Assembly (NCBI RefSeq): GCF_964199755.1
Contig: NC_133903.1
Span: forward strand, 1,617,001 to 1,681,000
Origin: Larus michahellis
Lineage: Eukaryota; Chordata; Aves; Charadriiformes; Laridae
DNA: 64,000 nt
Reading direction: 5' to 3'
Shown: piece by piece, positions 27,501-54,000 of the stretch
How the letters are laid out: every line of letters starts with the position of its first letter
How positions within the stretch are numbered: the stretch's first letter is position 1
Program-made: the position numbers and the translations under genes
Notes under the pieces: model-generated
Told to the model about the DNA's origin: nothing
The model's input: the letters and a program-made list of their open reading frames with translations, nothing else
Databases searched by the model: none

Positions 27501-28434
27501 ATTGCAGTATGTAGCATGGGTGACGCACGAGCTGTCAGCTGGCCACCTGTGACAGCGGGGAACGAGAAAGAGCTTTGTTTTCCTCTTCTGGGGAACTGTC
27601 CTCCCTTGCAGATGCTCTGCAGAACAGCTTTGTCATGCTTATCTCCCGTTTAAGGCTTCAAAATTGGGCATGAGGCAGGTTGAGGTGGGGCCCGGACATT
27701 GTACTGGTCAACTGCCTGTGTTGTGCTCCATCCAAAAGCCATCAGGCCTGGAAATTGCCTAAAGCGGGACCAAGATTTGCTCCTCTGTTACAGAGAGCTT
27801 TCTATTTTCCGTGGAGTTCGATGTTGAAGCTTTAGCCTTTCTATTTCCATCAGAATGACATTTTTTATTGGTTCTTAAACTGAAGAAACAACAAATTCTG
27901 CATCCTCTCTGGAGCACAGTCTTGTTAATGTTCTTTGAAACATGACATGTGTCGTGGCCGTCAAACTGCAATGATCCCATTTCTTCTGAAATGAGAAAAA
28001 CATGTCACTTTGGGCTCTAAGTAATACAAAGGGAGAGTCGTATTTTAGATAGGAGCTGCATGGCTGCTGGAGATGAAAGAAAAATGTTATTACTTTTGGA
28101 AATTTCATAATTACAGTTAATGATAATTTAATGAAGTGGCATTGTCTTCACCGCTATCACTAATGAAATGTTTGGGAGTGATAAAACAGGTCTTGTTAAA
28201 TAGAGCGAGAGTCTTGAGTGGAGTAACTTTGTGACAGCAGCCTGCACGCACAAGTCTCCAATTCCTATTTCTTTTGTTACAGTAGTTTAAAAAAGAAGAC
28301 AAAATGAAGGCTGCCTGGCAAATAAGGCACACATGAAGTATTTAAAGGCCTGCCGTTAAGCAAACAATACTGAACTCCTGAATAACATGCTGGTGACTGA
28401 GTACTGCTCTTTAGAAATGCTAACCCTTCATTAA

Positions 28435-42458
<14,024 letters not shown>

Positions 42459-43350
42459 TGAAATCGCAAGACTACGTTTTTACCAGCCAAGTAAAGAAGA
42501 TTCAAAAAAGGAAAAAAAAGAAAAAAAAAGTCTTGCAAAAGACTGTATACGCCACTTTGTGAATTCAGTGAATTCAGAAATGAGATATAATTGTTCCCAA
42601 AGTAGGTAAAGTGTAGACTCTGCAAAGGCTTAGTTCATTAAGAAAAATAATGTGATGCTTTTCATTAGTTCCTAAAGAGAGATTATGAGAAGATGCAGAA
42701 AATACTCAGATCATTGACAGACAACAGTCTTACAGCAAACACCTCCTGTCCTTTTTGTATAGAAAGGAGGCCTTTACTTAATATTTTGTATTTATATATG
42801 GTATATCTATGAAACCCCAGACCTACCTACCAAATTTAACTAAGAGGGACGGCATAGTTTTGTGACTCACACTTTATTTGTGGTGACAGTCCACTTAGTA
42901 TTTTGTGTTAACCCTTTAAGTGCTCTAATCCACTGTATCTTATTTAAATTGAATGCTTTTTTTCCCCCAGCTACTCAGCATTTAAAGGGTTAAGGCATTA
43001 TGAACTTTTAAAGGCAAAAAATAATAATTATTATAATAATAAGCAGTGGTTGCCGGAAGGGAATTTCACTAATTGTGCATTGACAGGAATACTTGAATGT
43101 TGGTTTTACAAAGTGATGTAAAATGCCAGGTTGTACTATTTGTCCATAAGGAGGTGGCGGCTCTTACCTTTCTAGACTCTCATAGCTGAGCTGCTACTTT
43201 TCAACTTTGCTTTTGATAGTTTTGTGTAAATATATACATATATGGGTAAAAAGCTGCTTTCAGCAGCTCTAGGCTTACTTTTGCAGCATTTTTGTGGAAT
43301 TGTTTGCAACGTGGTAAAAGTGCAATAAAGATATGGCAAAATGTGTAGCC
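42459..43350 (+). other. FAM20C: FAM20C 3' UTR
   Basis: The sequence after the stop is AT-rich and without coding signal. It holds A-rich and (TAA)-like stretches near 43015-43045, several ATTTA-type motifs, and a long T/A segment near 42780-42810. It ends at a canonical polyadenylation hexamer followed by A- and GT-rich sequence. The exact cleavage base is inferred, about 15-25 nt after the hexamer. Confidence 0.75.
43324..43329 (+). terminator. FAM20C: Polyadenylation signal AATAAA of FAM20C
   Basis: AATAAA sits in the context gtgcAATAAAgatatgg, 866 nt after the stop codon. A T/GT-rich stretch lies about 40-60 nt downstream (tcgtttttcactgg, then gaaagtgtg), which fits a downstream element. 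It is the first canonical AATAAA I see after the stop codon. Confidence 0.75.
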
Positions 43351-46300
43351 ATCGCGTCTCAGCGGATTCGTTTTTCACTGGAAAGTGTGAAACTGGGCAC
43401 ACGGGCCACGTGCTCCGGGCAGAGCTGTTCAGGCTGTTCTCCCGTGTGTACCAACAGCCAGTGGAGCTGGGGTCGGGGAGTGGGGGTTAACGCACCCTCC
43501 GCGCGCTGTAGATCCAGCAGCTCCTCTGACCGGGGTAGCAAAAGCCCTTGCACAACCCACAAAATCTCAGCCTAAATTGTCTGGAAACGTCCTATTCTTC
43601 ACCAAATAGTTTTGAATCACGTTCCGCTGAGTTCATGTAATGTGTGTGGAGACTTTCAGCCCAAAAGCAAGCTATAAATTGAAAAAGTGGCTGGTTTTGA
43701 CTTGCGAAAACATGGTGTGGTGCCGAAGGAATCCCTCATCGCTCTTTTGGGTGAGGAGAGAGTTTATTATGACAATATTCATCACAACTATAATTCACAT
43801 CTGTCATTTGTTTCATTTCATGTCTGTCTTCTCAGGGATTTATAAACATATACTTTAAAAGCTTGTAGCCAGATAGACTAAATGTAGGCATTTGAGCATA
43901 TTGAAATTGGGAATGAGAGAAGGAGCTGCTCTATGGTCTCATACACGTCGTAGGTGGTGCGTTACCACTAAAAACCATACGTCTTTTACTGTTTCACCGC
44001 CCCTTTCAAATTCCCATGGCTCTCACATACATGGCACACAAAGACAAGAGAACACCTCAGATGATACAGATGTCCATGACCTTGGAAAATTTCTTGGGTT
44101 TTTTTTTTTTCCCTTTCCGAGCCCCACGCGTGGTAGCGAGGGTGTTGTCTCTAATGCAGCGCTTTTACACCGCAGCTCGCTCTCTGTTAGCCAAAAACCC
44201 CAAAACTTAGGATTATTAAAAGGTGAAGAAATGGGTGTTATTATCCTTGCCTTGTCCTTAGTGCCCGGCTGGGGTTTTCCTGCGGGTGCAGCCTTTCCTC
44301 ACGAGGAGACTGTGCCGGGGTCCAGGCAGGGGCCATAAAATCACCCTGGGGGCGCTGGGGCTGAGCCTGCCCCGGTGGCGGCGCTCGGCGCTGGGCTGAG
44401 AGCGGGGCAGGGACAGCGCGGGGCTCTGCTCCGGGGACGCTGGGGGGTGCGTGGGGAGCTCCCGGCAGGGTGGCTCCAGCTGGGGGGGCTCTGCAGAAGG
44501 CTGCCTGGGGCTGCGGGGATATAAACTCACTGTTACGAACCCGATTCTGGATTTCTATACGCAGGATTAGTGGTGTTTCTCAGGAATAATTAACCAGAGG
44601 TCACTCCTCGCCATATGGAGGGTCTCTGGTTTCGTTCCTTTCCTGAGCTTTGGTGCCTCCCCTCACACGCTCTGTGCTGCAGCTTTCTAGGCCTAAAAAT
44701 TCTTCTCTCCAGTCCTCAATTAAACATGCAGAAATGCTGAAGGGGAGGCTTTTCTTTGGGATGAGAGATGCCAGCTCCTTGGGAGGAGGGAGATGGCAGC
44801 TAAGAACTGGGCAAGGTTTCCTTTCCTCTGGCCTCCGACGAGAAACCGGGGTGGATTCACCCCCGCTGAGCAGTGGGATCCCAAATCGGGGGCCGGGCGC
44901 TCGGGCAGGTAATGGCGAGAGCTGGGTTCAGGCCCTCGGTGTGGCCGGGACAGCGGGGGGCACGGGCCCGATCGGGGGGTAATTTCAACAAGTGGAAGGG
45001 CTGATGAATTAAAGAAGCGGTGGGGCTGTGTCTCGGTATCTCCCAGGACGCCCTGCCCTGTTTGCCTTCCCGCTGCCAGAGCTTTGACTCGTATTCCATT
45101 TTCTACAGGTTTGGGAAGGGAAAAGAATTATTGCCTTGTTCCGATAGCTCTTTTCTCCATGGGCGGGGGGCAGTGGGCACCGCAGACGGAAAACGTGCCG
45201 GGAGCCAACCTGCGGCTCTGCCCTTCGGCTCCTGGGCTAATGCAGCCTCGAGAATGGCTCTGTACGGCCCGGGGGGGGCAAAGCTCTGCTCTGGGGGTGC
45301 GTCCGCATCACCCAGGGCAGGGCTCGCAGCCGGACTGAGCGTCTTCTCCCCAAACCCTCGTGGGCTTTGAGGGCCTTTAGGGCATGGGTGTTGCTCTCCC
45401 AGGGGGAAACCCATCCTTCTGCAGGCACCAAGCCTCGCGGGGACGACTGGAGGGTGTCTTTGCGCAGGGCCAGCCTGTTCTGGGGTCTCTGGTGGGGAGG
45501 AGAGCGTGGAGCTGGGGGGCGGTTGGGATTGGTCCCGCTCTTCGGCACGCACACGTCCAGCTGCTCGCCGCGGTGCGCGACAGCGGCTCTGGAAGGGCTG
45601 TCACTGCGCGTTAGGTCAGTAATCCATGAGGAACGGAGGATTGGCCTGGCACGGTGGAACATCTCTTTAGGAGCCCTACAAACCTAACAGACGGAAAGAT
45701 TCGCTCTAAGAAGATAAATAAACGGCAGAATCTCATCGGGTTGTCTGTTTATCTCCAAAAATCGGTGTAGCAACAGCACCTAGGCAATAATGTACCGAGA
45801 AATCGGCAGTCGTCTACCAGGGCATACTGTGTTCAGCACAGTAAATATAGCATGCACAATAAATAACAGAGAAAAATAGTATACTTCCAAAAGACCTAAT
45901 TACAACTGTATCTGACAGCCTAGAATAGCTTACTGTATTCTCCTGAGTGATTCAGATGAGCGCCTCATTTTGTTTTGCTGTTTTTCTGTTATTTAAGCAT
46001 CAAAGGGAATTCACACAAACTAAAAAATAATAATAATAATAATAATAAAAAAAAGCTCTCATTGTTTGGATTAGGTACCGGTGCCGTGATCAGCGGCTCT
46101 GGGCAGAGCCGTGGTGGCTGTACAAGCTTGAAGGAGATCACGATGGAAGCAACAGCGAGAAGCGTCGCGCGGGAGGGACCTGGGATTTCAGCCTGGCCGG
46201 CGCCTCCGGGCGCTGAACTGGAGACGAACTGGTCCTACGGGGCGGACAAGGGAGGAGCGTCCAAAGGGCGTCCTGGTTCCTGCTGCCGGGTCTGTAGGCA

Positions 46301-49300
46301 GCACCCACAGCTCTGAGGGGACGCGCTGCGCGCCGCTACCGCAGAACTGCATCGTCCCCTTAACCACCCAAACTCCACCCGGAGGCTCTGCCAAGGCTTC
46401 TGTGGCCCCAGCCTCCGCCCGTTGAGTTCCCAGCCTGGGGCTGGACCTGTACCAGGGCCTTGGTGATTTGCATCCTGATGGAGCAAACGTTCTTCTAGTA
46501 CTGAATGTAGGACCCCAAAATTCATTTTCCAGAAATTATTCCAGGTATTGGGTGTTTCTATGGACTTTCTTGCCTGTGGTTGTTTACAAAAAGATTTGCA
46601 GCTTAATATGCAGAAATGAACATGCACGAGGAAGATTCTTTTTAAACTGTAAATTGAGTGTTTGAGGGAAATGTTGAGTTGCCTGGGACGAGTTTTCACA
46701 CGGAATTTCAAGTTATTACCAGTCAGAAGCTGCAGGATTTCTTGAGAATATTTTTTTATGCTAAAAGTGATTCATAGGTAGCCTCCAGCCATAGCTCAGT
46801 CTGTGACCAGATCAAACTGAATTATCTGCTGCTTCTACATTTGCATCAGGGAAGTACCAATCCAACGCTTTTGGGGGCTGTCTAGAAAAATATTAAAAGC
46901 GCTTCAATTTGGTGGGTGAAAAGACCTGAGAACCGAGGTCGGAGCGGGGCTGGTCATGGGTGGGAACGAGGAATAAGCGCAAAGGAGGGTATGGGTTTGG
47001 CGGTACCAGAACCTCCTCCCCTAATGCAAAGGTCAGAGCAAAAGTCTGTGTCTAGAGATTGTCTCCGAGCTGCTGGAATCCGTGCTGGCCGCTGGTTTAC
47101 CAGCCCCTGTCCCCCTCGGAAGCAGCGCGTGTTACGCCTTGGACCTTGCTGAGACGCGGGCCCAGCCCCAGCAGCGGATGGAGCTGGCAGCTGGGGCCAC
47201 AGCAGAGCAGCTGCGAACGGGGGGTGTCGGGCCAGAGCACTCGCCACGTCTGCGACCGCGGGAATCTGGGTCACGCCGTGCCCCGGCCACCGCAATGAGT
47301 GACCTCGGGACCCCCACCTAAATCCCTCTGCCGCTTCTTCTAGCGAGGGGCTCTCTGGTTGACAGACGTACCTACAAAGCCACCTGCAGGCTCCGGGCGA
47401 CCCTGGCATCGCTTCAAAACACATCCCAGGGTGACTTAAGATAGATCCTACCCCAAAGACGGACAATTTAAACCCTCCGCCCTCCAACTGCTGGTGCTGG
47501 ACTGACCCCGGCCATGGTTCCTCCAGAGGTGCTGCTGGAGCCTGAGGAAACACAGGGATCCCTGTACGTCGCTGGGGCACCTGGGAGCCTGCAGGAGGGC
47601 CGTGAAGCAGGCGAGGACTGTGATCTACGGGCATCTCCTGAATCCTCGTGCGCAGCCAGACAACAAAGGAAAGTTAAAGCTGTCAGCAAAATGCAGGCAA
47701 TGCACCTGAAGAAGCCCAAGCGGGGCCAAAAAACAAACCCAGAATGTCAAAGGGAAGCCGATGGTGAAATCCTTTCTCGCGGACACCGAGACACAAGCCA
47801 GGAGCAGCACTTGCTGCTCGGAGCTCAGGCCGAGCTTTGGAAATGGAGGGCGAATGCTCTTCTGGTTTGTAAACTAGGAAAATCAGGCTGTCCAGAATCA
47901 CAAGCAGCTTTCCTCCTGGCATGTCCACCTTAGCCCTGCACCACAGCGATTTGTGTAACCTCCTAGAGAAGCACCGGGAACCTTTGCCGCAGGCAGCACT
48001 CCATCGACAGTGATGCTAAAAGGCTTTTCTGGTTCGCCCACTGAGGGACGTTCGCATCGTTTTCCAGACCAAATCGGAACCCTCTCTGCTGATCTTTGAG
48101 CATCTCCTTCCTAACCAGGGAAGTCAGTGAGAGTTTTACAGAAGCAGAATGTAGGCCCGTTATCTTCTCTCACTGCCCCGTTTACAGACGAAGAGCCTCC
48201 CTGGCTTTCTCATGGCTTTCTTAGCTATAAGCTTGAATAATTTATTATCATTGTTTATCTTTTCTGTGTATTTCTATCTGTCTGCTTCACTGATTTGCAC
48301 TGGATTTCCATTTTCAATGGATGTTTTTTTAGCCTGAATAAACCCCTGAATTAATTATTTATAAATTGAGGCATCTATAGCCAAGTCTTCGCATTGTAAT
48401 CGGAGCTTCGTTTCGATGCTGGCACCGGCCTTTGGACGCAACCGTTTGCAGCATGTTCCCTTACGCTGGCCATCCCTGCAGGGCCCTCCCTTCGTCACAC
48501 ACCTGCCAGGCATCTATAGGAGCTTGTGCAATAATTCCTGGGAAATCACTCATTCCTCCAGAGCCCATTCACAAGGGCCTGACCAAGTGCTTTACCCTCG
48601 TCGTCCCTCTGAGGGCTGTATTTGAGGACGTCTCTGTACCCGCACAGATGAAGACCTGCCTCTGTACATGTAGACAAGCCTTGCTGAACTTTGCTCCTCA
48701 CCTTCCATATAGCAACCCCCTTCCTTTCTTCATCAGGAGGGACTGCAAGTGGTGTTGGGACAAGCAACCCACTTGTCTGGTGTAAGAAAAGCCCAATTCT
48801 TATTGATTCAGCACCTACAGATCCCCCTGGCTTCAGCTGTTGCCCTGAAAGAGGCACTGAACCTGGGGTTTGGTCCTTCAGCGTTGCTCCAACACCAAGG
48901 GGTTTGGAGGGGGTGGTTCTGCCATGGTACCTGTTACGCCTTTTTCCTCCACGTGTTGTCAACAGCCGAAGTGAACAAAGTAACTAGAAATTGGGCTGAG
49001 TCCCCCTGATTGCTGCCTGTCCCAAAGGCAGCTGCTCGGGGCAGGGTGAGCACGAGGGGCCTGGTGCTTTCTCCAGGCTTGGTGCAAGAAGTGGACGGAA
49101 GCTCTTCTCTCTGAGGAAGCCAAAGTAAGGTTAGAGAAACCTGTGTCACGACTCAGGTGTTTGAACTGTAGCTCCAATAGAAAAACAGTTTTTGCAGTGC
49201 TCGGGACGTGTGGTCCCCAGGGCGGATTTTTTTCACCTCTTAAATAGGCGACGGCAGAGCCGCCCCACGACGCCTCCACGCTCACCAGAAATGATCAGAG

Positions 49301-49689
49301 TGTTCCTGTTGGAGGACCTCGTCTCATGAAGTTAATGGAAACCTCCCCAGTGTTTTGAAGATTCTTTGCGTCCAGCCCAGAGCAGCCGCAGAGGGGCAGA
49401 GCTGCCCGCCGCGGCTTCTGAGAAACACCCTGGAAATAAGGATGTTAAAAATTAAAAGACCTTAGTGGTTGTACCGGTGTTTTATTTGACTTGGTGGTGG
49501 TACCTGCGGCTCCTGGTTAAACAGTAACCCCTCCGCTGTTTACACGGGGCTCAGTTTTGTAACAGGTGAAAAGAAATGCTCCCCACCAAGGAGGGAGGCT
49601 GAGAAACCGCAAGAAAAATGTAGGGACTGTGCAGCCCTGTGCAGGCTGCCGAGAGGGTACAGACCAGCTGGCAGAACGCTGCACGAGAG
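43351..49689. other. Intergenic sequence downstream of FAM20C
   Basis: No exon, RNA gene or intact repeat is recognised. GC- and CpG-rich stretches occur at 44250-44520, 44830-45620 and 47080-47300, with open frames on both strands that have no domain and no splice support. A TAA microsatellite lies at 46021-46054. AT-rich unique DNA lies at 45680-46060 and 48220-48380. Confidence 0.6.
46021..46054. repeat. (TAA)n microsatellite with A-rich tail
   Basis: About seven TAA units followed by A8. Simple repeat. Confidence 0.95.
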
Positions 49690-50165
49690 CATCTCACAGA
49701 GTCACGGCCTGGCAGGGGTGGGAAGGGCCCTCTGGAGATCATCTCCTCCAACCCCCAGCCAGGGCAGGGTCACCCAGAGCAGGTGGCACAGGAACGCGTC
49801 CAGGTGGGCTTGGAATGTCTCCAGAGACGGAGACTCCCCCACCTCTCTGGGCAGCCTGTGCCAGGGCTCTGCCACCCTCACAGCAAAGAAGTTCCTCCTC
49901 GTGTTGAGATGGAACTTCCCATGGTCAAGTTTGTGCCCGTTACCCCTTGTCCTGTCACGGGGCACCACTGAAAAGAGCCTGGCCCCATCCTCCTGACACC
50001 CACCCTTTCAGTATTTGTAAGTGTTGATAAGGTCCCCCCTCAGCCCTTTCTTCCAGAGTGAAGAGACCCAAATCCCTCAGCCTTTCTTCATAAGACACGT
50101 CCTCACTCCTACCAGAGCATCCTACCTCAAGCCTGCCATGCCCAATTAGCATTTCAAGAGGTTCA
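49690..50165 (-). repeat. CR1 LINE 3' region, - orientation, older subfamily
   Basis: Reverse-oriented CR1. It begins catctcacagagtcacggcc, then gtgggaagggccctctggag and cagggcagggtcacccagag. It continues through gttcctcctcgtgttgagat, gtaccc-like gttaccccttgtcctgtcac and aaggtcccccctcagccctt. It loses similarity near 50100-50165. It is more diverged than the 13.1 and 33.5 kb copies and belongs to a different branch. Confidence 0.88.
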
Positions 50166-51010
50166 GACCCTCCTTTTCCAGGCGGGCACCCTTTGCACCC
50201 AGAGTGGCTGGCTCCGCCGTGGAGCGCGGGCGACTGGCAGGTCCCTCGCAGCCGCTGCTGCCAGAGGTGGGGGTGAACCGAGCGGTCAGGCACCACTTCA
50301 GCCAGGCCACCAGCTGCTTCGCCATTCCTCAGCCTTCAGACCTACACACCTACACCAGCACAACACGGAGCGGTGGCTTTGCCGTGCTATTTGGGCACCT
50401 GAGCCCCCTCGTTCATTGCAAAGCTGCGGAGGCACCGGGACCAGGGGTCTCTCTCTGCAATACGGACCATTGCAGTTGTCCAGATTAAGTCAGGACCCAA
50501 ATAAGTTTAAAAAGTTATATAAAACAAGGAAACACGCTTAAATAGGACCACTATTTAAATAAAGCGAAGTCGGTAAGAGCTTGGCAATGCACCGCTATCA
50601 GTTAGTTTTGGAGAGCAGCTCCTGCTCCCACAGCTTTTGTGCTGCATCGGCACAACCCGCGCACCCTGTCCCCTCTTCCCAGGCAGGAGCGGGGTCTAGC
50701 TTCTGCCGTAAACGACGCCATTACAAGGACTACAACCACCACCCGGGGTACGAATCACGTCTGCTTTCGAACACCGCTTGGAGGAAAATATCGGCTCTAT
50801 CGACCTGTTAACAAGTGGGGACTTTGGTGCCGCCAAACATTTCCAAACCCCCGAGCCGGTGATATTTCCTGGGAAACTGGACTCCTTGCAGCGGTCGGAG
50901 GTGCTGGGGCACATCGTGCCGCTGTGGAGCAGGTCTCGGCAGACTGAGGAAGGAATACGTGTCACTTAATGACGGACGTGAGCCATTCTGCCGGGGTACA
51001 CCCAGAGGTG

Positions 51011-51085
51011 CATCTCCTGAGGGCTGCCCAGCACCTGAACCGCTACGGGGGCATCTCCTGAGGGCTGCCCAGCCTCCGAATTGCT
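51011..51085. repeat. 41-bp tandem duplication, two imperfect copies
   Basis: Both units begin catctcctgagggctgccca. The first starts at 51011 and the second at 51052. The unit ends diverge. Confidence 0.85.
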
Positions 51086-54000
51086 GTGGAAAAGAATGTA
51101 TTTTTAGAACTATCCTCTGAGTCATCGGAGGGGGAAATAAAAGCTCACGACGTGATTCGCTCGAGCAAGAGAAGTTGCTTTCCTTCCAGGGAAGGATCAC
51201 GTCCGAGTTCCAGATACTCGACGTACGTTGTCCACGTTCATTGCCACCGCCTCAGTCTTTGCTCAGCGAATGAAACCGTGATGCGGCAAAACGCGTGTTG
51301 GAGTAGAGCCGGCAGCCCCTTGACTTCCCGCAGCGCGGATGGGGGGAGGCTGGAAAACCCCCTCCCCGGCCTTTCTCAAGGCAACCGTCCAAAAGCATTT
51401 TTCTCTCTCTCTCTGCCTTTCGGGGAACGTACCGCGGGGAGCTGCGTTTTATTCCTTCTCTGCAACATGGTCGAATTTATAGGATGAGATCTGTGATAAT
51501 TGAGTTCAGAGCCGGATGCTGAGCCTGCCCCCGGGGCTTTCCTGCGAACAAGATGGATTGCCCAGTATGCTTCAGGCAAAAAAAATAATGAATGAATAAA
51601 TATATACGTGAATAACAGCATGCCTCGTTTTGCCTATCTCTTAGAGAGAGGGGAAGCTAATTCTTTAAGTATCAGGAATGTGCTCATTATGCAAAAATGG
51701 CAGAGCAGATGCACATATTCATAATAAGTATATTAAAAATCTCATTTTAGCTCCTAGAGGACAAGTGCAAGTGCAAAATTGGGTGCAATTATATTTATCT
51801 TCCCACCTATGGTGCGCTCTCCTTTGAATATGTATTTGTTTGAGCTGGTTGTATCTAGAAGCGTGGAGTTTCCTGTGACTGAAAAAGCAAATTATTCTGA
51901 CTCCCAGCCTACGACGCGCCACCGCAGAGGCTGCACCCAGGGTCCCCGAAGGCCCTAAAAAGGCCCTCTTTGAGTGCAGCTGGTTTTGCATCCAGGGAAG
52001 CGCCCGTCTCTGGCGCAGCCGGTGCTGAGCGTGTGTTAACGGCCACACAAACGAGCAGAGGACTCAACGCAAGTGGGGCTGTTCATCATAACTATCACTT
52101 AATCAACCTAAAATGATGAACTGATAATTGGATGTCCTTGCAACGACTGCGCAGAGCCAGAGCCCTGGGTAGGGTCCCTTTCAGAGAGGGAAATAAATCA
52201 GACGAGCAGGCTGCTGCGGGCTAAGAGATTAATCTTTGGCATGAGCATGAACAATAGTGGAAATAAGCGTTGCTCATGAGACCATCGGTCTGTGCCGCGG
52301 TAACGTGCTTGGTGCTTGCGAATGCGAGGAGCCGCTCTCTCCCGTCCTTAAAGCAGCGTTAAAGACTGTCGGAGTTCTACATGCCCAGGGTTATTAATGG
52401 CTGCGGTGGTGAAAACCCGGCTGAGTCCAAGGCCACTACTTCCATAGAGAATTTATCCGCTTTCACTTCAGCAACATTAAATACAGGTGGAGATATAAGA
52501 CTATCCCCAAACAAGGATTGGGACACTGGGAAGAGACCCGGAGAATGGTCCCACCCAGGCCAGGACGATGGACCAAGTCTTCCACTGGAAATTCAGCAGC
52601 AGGAGTATCCTACAATATATACAAAATTCCTTTTAATTCACAGTAAAAGTGGGATTTGTGTTCTCCTGAAATCCCAACCCCTGCACCACCTGGGAAAGCA
52701 TAACCATTTTTGAAAAATTAAACAAAGTAGTTATGAAAAAATAGCGCTCCAGAGACCAAAAGTCAAATGAATAGAAAGGAAAAGAGGTTTTCTTTCGCCG
52801 GGGAAAATTAACAAGAACAAGAAGAAAATGCTGAAAATGTTCATAAACACAACTATTTCCTAAAAAGTGGCCGTATGTATTTTGTCTAGTTTTTTTTTTT
52901 TTTTCCCCTGTTCATCTGGTCCCATCACTGTGACTCCCGGAGAAGGCAGAGCCTGAGAAGCCGCAATTCCAGGCCGGGGTGGAAGCGGAGCGGGGGGTTC
53001 CCGCAGCCGCGTGTCCCGCAGGAGCGGGGCCCGGAGCCTGGGAGCAGCCTCTGGCTCCCGCACAGAGGAGCTCTTCGCTTCCTCACTGCTTGTGCCGGAG
53101 GAAGGGAGGCGCTGCCCGCCCGTTCCAGGGCGCTATGTAATAGATACCAGCTGAAAATCCGCTTTTCAAGCTTTGGTGAGCCAGGATTAATCGCAAACAG
53201 TTTGGCACTGCAGGTTCCCACTTGGCTCCGTTTTTTCAGACACGTACTACGTCTCATCCGAAGGCAGCGCTTTTCCCATATTTCTTTTGCAGTACCAACA
53301 ATAATTCTCTAATTTTTTTCCTCTCTCTTGTGCGCAAACAAGTTAATAACTACATTTGCCGTTCCACTATCCCTAAAATAAGTGAAACTTCATAATTTGA
53401 GAGTTGGACTATCTTTAATTTTATAACAAGCGTAGAGTTAAAACGTGAAAGCAGACAAAGCAGAATTCAGCATTGTGAAGAGTGCAAAACCCAGCATCTG
53501 CGGCTCCAGTTTGATTTCCGAAATGAGCGTTGAATCCAGGGTGATGGGCACCAGTCAGACACCAGAGCAAGAATGCCAGTTAATTATATGAAGAGAAGAA
53601 TCCCTGTTAAATTATTCTAGGGTTATCGTAAATATAACCAGAAATACCATAATTGCCATCATTAGCAGAGCAACCTGTGTGGAATAGTAAGAAAAAAAAA
53701 ATGCTGTGCTTCTGGGACTATTTTTATGTCTATAAGGAGGAATTTTGCAAGTGCTTTCATTCTCTCCAACCTACAAGAGGAAAGGTTGTCTGCCTTCCAC
53801 GGTTTAATGAGCAACACTTCCGAATCCTGCTACGGGCTTAGAGGCAGTTTAATGAGTACAGTGCCAGTGGAAAGTCATCGTTGTCCGAGCTGAAAGAAAA
53901 CACGGCTTAAATCGCAAAAAAATCTAATGTTCAAGATTGTGACTGAGGAATACAAAAGCCGAGTCTTGTCACAGGGCTACGAGGCTGACACGGAGCGGCA

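Noticed and set aside
46780..46840. tRNA-like box A resemblance (tagctcagtc)
   Set aside because: No box B at the right distance and no cloverleaf could be drawn.
46954..47634. 226-codon minus-strand frame, with 139- and 79-codon + strand frames around it
   Set aside because: Long frames on both strands in a GC-rich stretch, with no domain and no splice or start context. Treated as composition effects.
52381..52713. Frame containing NTGGDIRLSPNKDWD, loosely like the FAM20C exon 2 NSDTRLSP...NPDW stretch
   Set aside because: It is downstream of the FAM20C 3' end, the similarity is limited to a few residues, and the following conserved NWLKFHIGINRYELYSRHN block is absent. Judged coincidence.
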